Shown: positions 54,382 to 62,500 of the stretch, in pieces | Layout: each line of letters begins with the position of its first letter | How positions within the stretch are numbered: the stretch's first letter is position 1 | Source: Lewinellaceae bacterium | Lineage (GTDB): Bacteria; Bacteroidota; Bacteroidia; Chitinophagales; Saprospiraceae | Length of the DNA: 64,000 bases | NCBI GenBank assembly: GCA_020636105.1 | Contig: JACJYL010000001.1 | Location: 248,001-312,000, forward strand | Direction of reading: 5' to 3' | The notes under the pieces: model-generated | Database searches by the model: none | The model's input: only the letters and a program-made list of their open reading frames with translations | What the model was told of the DNA's origin: nothing | Program-made: the position numbers and the translations under genes

Positions 54382-56721
54382 ATGTCAAAAACCAACAATC
54401 AACTCCCATTCGGACAAAAAGTGGCCTTCGGAGTAGGGATGCTTGCCAATCAAATGTTTCCTGCAGCGCTTGGAATATTTATGGTAGTATTAGTGCAGGA
54501 CCTGGGATTCCCTGGTTGGATGTGGGGAATTTTGTTCTTTCTACCCAGGGTTTTTGATTCTATTACTGACCCTATCATGGGCTTTATTTCCGACAATACA
54601 AAATCGCGTTGGGGACGGAGAAGGCAGTATGTGTTCATAGGAGCTATCGTTATGGGTTTGGCATTTGTCATCATGTGGCAACTGTATAGAGAAAATGGGA
54701 TCAACTATAATTTTACCTACTTCCTGCTGATGTCATTTGTTTTCTATTTAGGGCTGACTATTTTTAGCGTGCCCTATGTAGCCATGGGTTACGAAATGAG
54801 TAATGATTTTCATGAACGGACCAGCATAATGGCCATTGCCCAATGGATTGGTCAATGGGCCTGGGTTATTGCTCCCTGGTTCTGGGTAATTATGTATGAT
54901 AAAGGCTGGTTTGAATCAGCCGACGTGGCAACCAGAACACTGGCCGTATGGGTGGGTATAGCCTGTATGCTTTTTGCTATGGTTCCGGCTATATTTATTA
55001 AAAGTAAATCCACGATTAATGAAAATTACTCTCCACTCACTGTAAAAAATATAGGAGGCGGGCTGAAAGAAATTCTTCTTGGTTTTAAAGAAGCCTTTCA
55101 GTCAAGGCCATTTGTAAAACTTTGTGTCTCTACCTTTTTAATTTTCAATGCCTTCAATACCATAGCCGCATTTTCATTTTTTATCATCGTTTATCATTTA
55201 TTTAATGGCGATGCCGGGGCAGCCGGAGTATGGCCAACCCTTTTTGGTAGCTTGGCTTCTTTGGTCACTACTTTTTTAGTGATTCCCACCGTGGCCTGGA
55301 TGTCAAAGAAAATGGGAAAGAAAAGGGCCTTTATCTTTTCTCAAAGCATTTCTGTCATAGGATATTTGATGCTTTGGTTTCTCTTTGTTCCGGGAAAACC
55401 TTTTATGTTTATATTCGCTTTGCCCTTTTTCTCCTTTGGTATCGGAAGTTTATTTACGTTGATGATGTCTATGACTGCTGATGTCATTGATCTGGATGAA
55501 TTAAATACTGGAAAACGTAGAGAGGGTATCTTTGGAGCCATTTATTGGTGGATGGTAAAATTTGGTTTTGCTATAGCAGGATTGCTAAGTGGTGCTATTA
55601 TGTCATTGGTAGGTTTTGTCCCCGGCGTGGCTGAACAGACAGAAACTGCCATTGTAGGTCTGAGGTTATTTTATTCTGGTTTCCCGATTTTAGGTACCCT
55701 CATAGCCATATATGTTATGCGCAATTATGACGTTACGGAAGAACGGGCGAATGAAATCCGGGCAGAATTGGACAGGCGTAAGGCTCCTGCTAAAAAATCG
55801 ACTTCTTACTATCAAACAGATAAGCTGGCCTCCTTAATAACCCATGATTTCAATATAGGGTCAACATCTGATATTGACTTTACCTCTAAAAATACTTACG
55901 AAATAAAGAAAATTTTCGCTCAATCGTTAAACAAAGGGATTCACGGCATGTGTTTTAGTCCCTATCTGGCAGACCAGAATATTGGGGATCAATTATCTGA
56001 GGAACAAATCCGCAGGCGAATGGATATCATAAGTCCTTATACCCAATGGGTGCGTTCTTTCTCCTGCACAGAAGGAAATGAGTTTATTCCTAAAGTAGCA
56101 CGTGAAAAAGGGTTGAAAACAATGGTTGGAGCATGGATTGGAGCAGATAAAGCCCAAAATGAAAAAGAAATTGAAGCATTGATTAATTTAGCTAAACAAG
56201 GATATGTTGATATTGCTGTAGTAGGTAACGAGGTGCTGATGCGTGAAGAGTTGTCCGAACAAGAAGTACTTAGCTATATAAATATGGTCAAAAAAGCCTT
56301 ACCGGGTACGCTTATTGGGTATGTGGATGCTTATTATCAATTTCATCAGCGTCCGGGCCTTGTGGAGGCATGCGATGTAGTGCTGGTAAATTGTTATCCA
56401 TTCTGGGAAGGTTGTAGTATTGATGAGGCGTCCTTGTATTTAAAGCAAATGTATGCTGTTTCAAAAAGTGCTGCTCAGGGTAAACCGGTTATCATTACGG
56501 AAACAGGATGGCCTAATCAGGGAGAAAGTACCAATAATGCGGAACCTTCTCAAACCAATGCCATGAAGTATTTTATCAATACCAATGAGTGGGCCCGACA
56601 GGAAGATATTCAACTGTTTTATTTCTCCTCTTTTGATGAATCATGGAAAGCACATCATGAAGGAGATGTTGGAGCACGTTGGGGAATTTGGGATAAAAAC
56701 GAAAAATCCAAATATATTTAG
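54382..56721 (+). CDS. GPH-family (MFS) sugar symporter fused to a cytoplasmic GH17 domain
   Basis: This 779-residue protein joins two whole domains in one uninterrupted frame. Residues 1 to about 455 are a twelve-helix sugar:cation symporter of the glycoside-pentoside-hexuronide family, with P-R-V-F-D-S-I-T-D-P-I-M-G near 55-67 and D-N-T-K-S-R-W-G-R-R-R near 71-81. After a charged linker (about 456-490), residues about 495-779 form a GH17 barrel with acid/base Glu617 (V-V-G-N-E-V) and nucleophile Glu708 (I-T-E-T-G-W). Since both ends of GPH carriers are cytoplasmic, the GH17 part should face the cytosol. The start is 2 bases after the GH30 stop. It presumably imports beta-1,3-gluco-oligosaccharides and cuts or rearranges them on entry (inference). 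Confidence 0.9.
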   Translation: MSKTNNQLPFGQKVAFGVGMLANQMFPAALGIFMVVLVQDLGFPGWMWGILFFLPRVFDSITDPIMGFISDNTKSRWGRRRQYVFIGAIVMGLAFVIMWQLYRENGINYNFTYFLLMSFVFYLGLTIFSVPYVAMGYEMSNDFHERTSIMAIAQWIGQWAWVIAPWFWVIMYDKGWFESADVATRTLAVWVGIACMLFAMVPAIFIKSKSTINENYSPLTVKNIGGGLKEILLGFKEAFQSRPFVKLCVSTFLIFNAFNTIAAFSFFIIVYHLFNGDAGAAGVWPTLFGSLASLVTTFLVIPTVAWMSKKMGKKRAFIFSQSISVIGYLMLWFLFVPGKPFMFIFALPFFSFGIGSLFTLMMSMTADVIDLDELNTGKRREGIFGAIYWWMVKFGFAIAGLLSGAIMSLVGFVPGVAEQTETAIVGLRLFYSGFPILGTLIAIYVMRNYDVTEERANEIRAELDRRKAPAKKSTSYYQTDKLASLITHDFNIGSTSDIDFTSKNTYEIKKIFAQSLNKGIHGMCFSPYLADQNIGDQLSEEQIRRRMDIISPYTQWVRSFSCTEGNEFIPKVAREKGLKTMVGAWIGADKAQNEKEIEALINLAKQGYVDIAVVGNEVLMREELSEQEVLSYINMVKKALPGTLIGYVDAYYQFHQRPGLVEACDVVLVNCYPFWEGCSIDEASLYLKQMYAVSKSAAQGKPVIITETGWPNQGESTNNAEPSQTNAMKYFINTNEWARQEDIQLFYFSSFDESWKAHHEGDVGARWGIWDKNEKSKYI

Positions 56722-56724
56722 AAT

Positions 56725-57609
56725 ATGTCATTTAGAAAAGATAAAAAATTGGCATTGGCAGGAATAGATTTTGCCAGTAAAACCCAGGAAGAATTAAAAG
56801 ATTTATTCCGAAGTGTTTTGAATAATGGAACGCATGGGTTGTGTTTTAGTCTTTATGAAGAAGGACAAAAGCCCGGGGATATTATTACCGAAGAACAAGT
56901 AAGAAGAAGAATGGAAATTATTAAACCATTCACCAGTTGGGTCAGGTCTTTTTCCTGTACAGATGGAAATGAGCATATTCCCAGGATAGCCAAAGAATTC
57001 GGCCTTAAAACGCTGGTAGGGGCCTGGCTGGGCGATGATCCTGACATTAATATCCGGGAAGTGGAAGGCCTTATCCAATTAGCTAAAGAAGGCTATGTCG
57101 ATATTGCTGCCGTTGGTAACGAAGTCATGTATCGTGGTGATCTGGCAGAAGAAGAATTATTGGATTTTATTCTCCAGGTAAAAAGAGCCATCCCAACTAT
57201 TCCTGTGGGATATGTAGATGCTTATTACGAATTTTCTGACCATCCAAAAATCACCGAAGCCTGCGATGTGATTTTAGCCAATTGTTATCCTTTTTGGGAA
57301 GGTTGCAGCATTGAATATTCTTTGGTGTACATGCAACAAATGTATCATCAGGCTCTGAGTGCCGGGCAAGGAAAAAAGGTGATCATTACTGAAACGGGAT
57401 GGCCTAGCCAGGGAAAAAGCATTGATGGAGCGCACTCTACCTCAGAAAATGCCTTGAAATATTTTATTAATACGCAACAATGGTCCGCTCAGGATAACAT
57501 TGAGGTGTTCTATTTTTCTTCGTTTGATGAATCATGGAAAGTCGGAGCCGAAGGCGATGTAGGGGCCTATTGGGGACTGTGGGATAAAAATGAAAACCTT
57601 AAATATTAA
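56725..57609 (+). CDS. Stand-alone cytoplasmic GH17 enzyme
   Basis: This 294-residue GH17 protein has no signal peptide. The acid/base Glu133 lies in A-V-G-N-E-V and the nucleophile Glu224 in I-T-E-T-G-W-P. It is very similar along its whole length to the C-terminal GH17 domain of the preceding fusion: both have E-A-C-D-V, N-C-Y-P-F-W-E-G-C-S-I and F-Y-F-S-S-F-D-E-S-W-K. It starts 3 bases after that gene, so a domain duplication is the likely origin. It should work in the cytosol on imported oligosaccharides, next to the phosphorylase. Whether it hydrolyses or transglycosylates is unknown. Confidence 0.88.
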   Translation: MSFRKDKKLALAGIDFASKTQEELKDLFRSVLNNGTHGLCFSLYEEGQKPGDIITEEQVRRRMEIIKPFTSWVRSFSCTDGNEHIPRIAKEFGLKTLVGAWLGDDPDINIREVEGLIQLAKEGYVDIAAVGNEVMYRGDLAEEELLDFILQVKRAIPTIPVGYVDAYYEFSDHPKITEACDVILANCYPFWEGCSIEYSLVYMQQMYHQALSAGQGKKVIITETGWPSQGKSIDGAHSTSENALKYFINTQQWSAQDNIEVFYFSSFDESWKVGAEGDVGAYWGLWDKNENLKY

Positions 57610-57623
57610 AAAATGAAACATCC

Positions 57624-57638
57624 CGGCATTTCATGCCG
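57624..57638. other. Small perfect hairpin between the GH17 and sulfatase genes
   Basis: CGGCAT/ATGCCG with a 3-base loop lies just upstream of the main terminator hairpin. It has no T-run of its own. Confidence 0.4.
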
Positions 57639-57648
57639 AGTGCAAGTT

Positions 57649-57687
57649 CCCGAATTTTGGCATAAGTCAAAATTCGGGATGTTTTTT
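57649..57687 (+). terminator. Rho-independent terminator of the glucan locus
   Basis: A perfect 11-bp stem (CCCGAATTTTG/CAAAATTCGGG) with an 8-base loop is followed three bases later by six T. It closes the second transcript and touches the 3' end of the convergent sulfatase gene. Confidence 0.9.
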
Positions 57688-59209
57688 AATGAACAGTTCC
57701 TCTTATGGCTTCAAAGTCTTTAATCATTTCCTGCAGTTTTTCCGGATGACTTGCGGCCAGGTTATTTTGTTGCCCGAGGTCGTTTTTTAAATTATACAGG
57801 GCAAATGCTTTGGAGTTTCCTAATTCGTTTTTCGTTTGTTCGCTGATGGCAGGCCCTGGATAAGGAGGTATTAAAACCCAGTTCCCTTGCCGGAAAGCAG
57901 TTCTTGAGGTAGCTTCCAGGACAAGGCTTTTTCTGCCTATTTGCGTTTTTCCGAGAAAATCATCCAACAGTTGTTCGCTGTCCCTTGCACGGTATTCGCT
58001 TCCCACCATCGTTGCTAGGGAAGAAAACAAGTCTACCTGAGAAACCATCGCATCTGATTTGCCAGGCTGGATATGTCCTTTCCAAAAAGTGACAAAAGGG
58101 ACTCTCGTTCCTGCTTCAAAAAGGCTGTATTTCCCGCCCCTTAATGGGCCGGAAGGTTTGTGGTTACCAAGCTTCTCGACGGCATCATCATAGTAACCAT
58201 CGTTCAGCACAGGGCCGTTATCGCTGGACAAGATGATGAGGGTATTTTCCAATAATCCTACTTTTTCCAGAGTTTTTATCAACTCCCCGATACACCAGTC
58301 TGCTTCCACTATTACATCACCTCTTGGCCCCAGGCCTGTAGCCCCTGCAAACCGTGGGTGCGGAGTACGGGGCACGTGCGGTTGCTGCAGGGCATAATAC
58401 AGGAAGAAATGCTCGTTTTTATGTGTCTGTATGAAATGCTGAGCTTTGACCAGAAAAGTGTCCGCCATATTTTCATCCACCCATTTCGCATGCTCACCGC
58501 CCTTCATGTAGCCGATGCGCCCTATGCCGTTCACGATGCTGTTGTTGTGACCATGTTCCCATTTCATTTTCAGCCTTTCAGGATGATCCAGGGCCGTCGG
58601 TTCCCCCGGGAAGTTATTTTTATAATCCACAAAAATCGGATCGTTTGGGTCTGAGTTGACGACCTGTCCATTTTCAATAAAAACCGTTGGTACCCGGTCT
58701 TGTGTGGCTGCGAGGATATAGGAATAGTCGAAGCCCACTTCATTGGGCCCAGGCGAGATTCTTTCGTTCCAGTTGACATGGCCCATTCCAAGACCCAAAT
58801 GCCATTTGCCGACGATTCCTGTGTGATACCCTTTTTCTGCCAGCATTTTAGGAAGGGTCATTTGAGACGTGTCGATCAACAATGGTGCATCTCCCGGGAG
58901 GATTTTCGCCTCTTTATTCCGCCAGGGATAAACGCCGGTCAAAAGAGCATACCTGCTTGGCGTGCAGGTGGCAGAGGTGGCATACCCCTGTGAAAATTGC
59001 AGTCCTTGATGTGCCAATTTATCCATGTTTGGAGTAGCCAATTCGGTGGCACCGTAAGCTCCTAAGTCGCCATACCCTAAATCATCCGCATAAATGATGA
59101 TGATATTGGGAGTGGAATCCTCATCGTTAGTTTGTTGATTGCCTTCTTTGTTTGAGGAAGAACAAGCCCAGCAGGAAATAGACAGGAATGTCAGGATGAA
59201 AAATTTCAT
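57686..59209 (-). CDS. Arylsulfatase-type sulfatase (S1 family), lipoprotein
   Basis: This 507-residue sulfatase has the formylglycine signature C-T-P-S-R at 82-86, with Cys82 the residue to be converted to formylglycine, and metal-binding Asp42-Asp43 in Y-A-D-D-L-G-Y-G-D. Further metal and sulfate contacts appear in G-K-W-H-L-G near 137 and S-S-D-N-G-P near 330. The N-terminal signal ends with C-W-A-C, making it a likely lipoprotein. The start is set at the ATG at 59207-59209 instead of a TTG two codons earlier. Its substrate (sulfated polysaccharide or aryl sulfate) is unknown. Laminarin is not sulfated, so it may serve another glycan, such as a fucosylated one. Confidence 0.93.
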   Translation of the reverse strand: MKFFILTFLSISCWACSSSNKEGNQQTNDEDSTPNIIIIYADDLGYGDLGAYGATELATPNMDKLAHQGLQFSQGYATSATCTPSRYALLTGVYPWRNKEAKILPGDAPLLIDTSQMTLPKMLAEKGYHTGIVGKWHLGLGMGHVNWNERISPGPNEVGFDYSYILAATQDRVPTVFIENGQVVNSDPNDPIFVDYKNNFPGEPTALDHPERLKMKWEHGHNNSIVNGIGRIGYMKGGEHAKWVDENMADTFLVKAQHFIQTHKNEHFFLYYALQQPHVPRTPHPRFAGATGLGPRGDVIVEADWCIGELIKTLEKVGLLENTLIILSSDNGPVLNDGYYDDAVEKLGNHKPSGPLRGGKYSLFEAGTRVPFVTFWKGHIQPGKSDAMVSQVDLFSSLATMVGSEYRARDSEQLLDDFLGKTQIGRKSLVLEATSRTAFRQGNWVLIPPYPGPAISEQTKNELGNSKAFALYNLKNDLGQQNNLAASHPEKLQEMIKDFEAIRGTVH

Positions 59210-59591
59210 GAACAATATTTTTTTTAAAATAAAGAGTAACTGCCAAAAGGGGAGTAGGATTCGAATTTACCTGGCTAAAACCAGTTAGACAGGCCTGCGG
59301 CCCTCCTCGACGTGACTTTCATTCATCCCGAACCGTAGGTCGGAATGGGCTAACCAGACTACGCCACACACCTCGAAAGTTAATCTTATTTTTTGATTTT
59401 CACAAATCTAAGCCAGGACGCTCTCTATTCTTGAAACCTTTAAGTTGAATAAATATTTTATATCTTTTTCCTGCAGAGATTGTATTTAATAATTGGTAAT
59501 AAAGCAATAATATGGAAGATTATTTTTTAGAGTAATTAAAATTTGTATTTTTAGTACTTTATTTAGATTATTGTCCAATTAAAATGAAATA
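59210..59591. other. Intergenic region between the sulfatase and the VHL-like repeat gene
   Basis: About 380 bases lie between divergent genes. The left half contains the tRNA-like element described separately. The right half (59381-59591) is very AT-rich and must hold the promoter of the large plus-strand gene, but no full TAnnTTTG/TTG pair was found; AAAATTTG near 59538 is the nearest match. Confidence 0.4.
59255..59378 (-). other. tRNA-like structured element, probably degenerate
   Basis: Read on the minus strand, the start contains GGCGTAGTCTGGTTAGCC, which matches a tRNA D-arm with the expected A14, G15, G18-G19 and A21. The end contains AATTCGAATCC, matching a tRNA T-loop, followed by CTACTCCCC. 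The total of about 124 bases is too long, the T-stem has only three of five pairs, the acceptor ends do not pair fully and no proper anticodon loop can be drawn. A strong 8-bp hairpin CATTCCGA/TCGGGATG sits where the anticodon arm should be. It could be a tRNA remnant, an insertion-split tRNA, or an unrelated structured RNA. Confidence 0.3.
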
Positions 59592-62500
59592 ATGCCTAAA
59601 CCCAATAGACTTATCAACGGCTCAGGAAGACTAGTTCAATTTGCCTTGCCAGAAGCTGGTTTCAATGAATCAAAAATTCAATCAATTGCTCCAGGAGAGG
59701 CCTATCCAATCTCTTCAGACACGCCAGAACAATATCTTGTCCGCGATGCCCATAGCAAGCGGCCACTGGTCCTGAAAAGGACAGATTTACCGGAAGGGAG
59801 CCTTGTCATTACAAATGAGAATCTGAATTCACAGGACGATGGCATTTCAGTTCAGCTTCAGATATATAATGATACCAATGCTGCCATTGAAATATGCAGA
59901 TTGGAAGGAATGGGGCAGGAAGAACATTATGGAGCCAGCACGGTAGCTAAACTTCCTCCCAATGCTGTTATCACCATTGATGCCAGGGCTCAAAATGTCT
60001 ATGCAGCAAGAATTTATGCCTCAGGAACCTATATACGTACCTTTATTACTGGTGATCAGCCCGCTCAAATTTTTAATGTAAAACTGAGACCCGGGGGGAG
60101 CCATGTTTCAACAAATGTCTTATTTGAGAATCAGAGTACCCTGGATCTGGTCCTTCAATGGGTTGATTTTGATGGCTCCCTGAGACGTTCAACAAAACTG
60201 GAGCCGGGGCATCTTATCCAGCAGGAAACATTCCTGTCTCATTTCTGGGTACTCCGGGATTTGCACAGTGGCTTCCTGGTTGACGCAAGCGTGGGAAGTC
60301 ATCAAAGTAAAAAATGGGCTTTCACAGGAAGTGGATTGCGCTCGACAGGAGGAACCAAAACAACAATTGTCGAATTCTGGAACGCTGCTGCTTATCCTGT
60401 GAAACTGATTTGGGTGGATTTTGAAGGAAAAGGAACCGTAGTGGAAACACTTTTGCCTGGAGCCCGTAGGATACAACCAACCAATGCTGGTCATGTATGG
60501 GAAATGCGAAATGCTCATTCCAATGACCTGATTAAGACATTCCTTCCATCACCTGTCAAAGAACAGTTATGCAGGATCATACCAAGAAATACAAATCTTG
60601 AGCTTCCTCCTGAAATCACTTTTGATAATAATACCGGCTTAACGGTTGAATTGGTCGCCAAAGATATGGAAGGAGTGGAACGGGTTTTCGCAACCTTACC
60701 CCATCGGGCGATTCATCAGCAACCAACGACAACGTCAGACAGGTGGTTTATCAGAGATCAAATGACAGGTCTGGTTTTTGAGGAAGTGGTGACCAGCCAG
60801 GAGAATTTTACACACCTTATTACCGCTCAGGGGATTTCATCTCAATCCATGGTCAATGAAGTGGTCGCTGAATTTGTCAATACCACGCCATTTCAGGTGG
60901 ATGTTTCCTGGCTTGATTATGATGGTATTGAAGAGCAATTTTACCGCTTAAAACCTGGTCAAAGTATCACCCAACCTACCCATGCAACGCATGTGTGGCG
61001 ATTCCGTGAGCGGGAAACCCGGGATATTTTGCTTTTGTATGTTGCCGGCGAGGAAGCCAGTCAACAGGTGGAAATATTCATGAAACCTATCCACTCCCGG
61101 GAACCCGCTGTATTGCGTTTCAGAAATTACACCGGCCTGACAGTCGAAGTCGTATGGTTTAATGCAGAAGGCAAACCCGAGGTGTTGAGAACCCTCATCC
61201 CGGGCAGAAAAGCTGCTTTTAATACCTTTGCCTCACATGCCTGGGTATTACGGGATAAGTGGAGTGGAACGGTGCTCAAAACAATTGTCGCTCAACCAGG
61301 TGACAGAACGGAGACGGTGAACCATTCAGACATCCGCTCGAAACGATCTGATCGGGGAACTCAGCTTATCTTCACAAATAACATGCCCTTTAAAGTTGAT
61401 GTCCATTGGATCGACTACGATGGGGCCGAAACGCCACACGAGACCTTGCGTCCCGGCGAACGATTGGTCAAAAGCAGTTATACCACGCAGCCGTATCGGT
61501 TCAGGCACCATATTACAAAACGCGAAGTTGGCGTCTTTTTACCAAAAGATGTTGCAAGGCAGGCAGTAAATATTGCCCTTATGGCTTATGAAGACCGGAC
61601 AGCCACCTCTGTGGAGGTTCGGAATATGACTGCGCTGACGGTAAAAATTTTCACGGTTGATTTTCAAGGAAAGGAACAATTCAAGCACGAGTTAAGTCCC
61701 CGGGATGGCGTGAAAGTACAAACCTTCTCAACCCATCCGATTATTGTAAGAGATAAAGTCAGCGATGAGGCTGTAGCCTTTACTATTGCCGGTGACAAAC
61801 CCCAATTGCTGGAGGTTAACGCTGAAATACTTCGATCTAATCGCACAGATTTTCCAGTGTGGATCAACTGGGAGAATACGATGGAGTTACCTGTTGACCT
61901 TTTTTGGGTGAAGTATGACGGAAGCGAGGAACACATGAGAACTCTGGAACCGAAGCAATCTTTTGAAATCAGTACCTACCCGACACATGTGTGGCGTGCA
62001 AAGTTTCAAAAAGCGGGCACAGAGGTTGATCTGTACATTGCGGGCATACAAGATAAGCAAACCAGAAGAATTGGAGCTGTTCCTCCATTGCGTACGCAAG
62101 AGCGTGAGGGAGGAAAATTGTGGCCAGGAGAGGTAGCCCTTTATGAGAATCCCAACTATGAAGGCCGGGTCTGGATTGCACATGGGGATTTGCCTGATTT
62201 TAGTTTGTTATCCGGGTTTAACGACAATATTGCCTCCCTTAAAGTGGCGCCGAATACGGCAGTATCGGTTTTTGAAGACAGCTATTTTAATGCCCTTCCA
62301 CAGGATTTGAGCCTTATGGCTCGTGAAGTCAGAACTGTCGTTGAAGATGTTTTTAGTACTCGATTGAACACATTTAAAAGTGTCATGGTTGACGCTCTGG
62401 CAAATATCAGGCAAACGAATGCAGGTCAACAGGATTTTATTGCTAAGGTTGACCAGATACAAAGCATCATGGATATGGCTGCGGATAATTCCCCCCGACA

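Noticed and set aside
57686..59209. Sulfatase as part of the laminarin locus
   Set aside because: It is on the opposite strand beyond a strong terminator, and laminarin carries no sulfate.
59284..59354. GTTAGAC and GGCTAAC, resembling integron attC core sites
   Set aside because: The order and orientation of the two cores are opposite to that of a real attC and one core has a mismatch; no cassette genes or integrase are nearby.
59255..59378. Functional tRNA gene
   Set aside because: Only the D-arm and T-loop look right; the acceptor and T stems pair poorly and no anticodon loop can be drawn, so it is listed only as tRNA-like.
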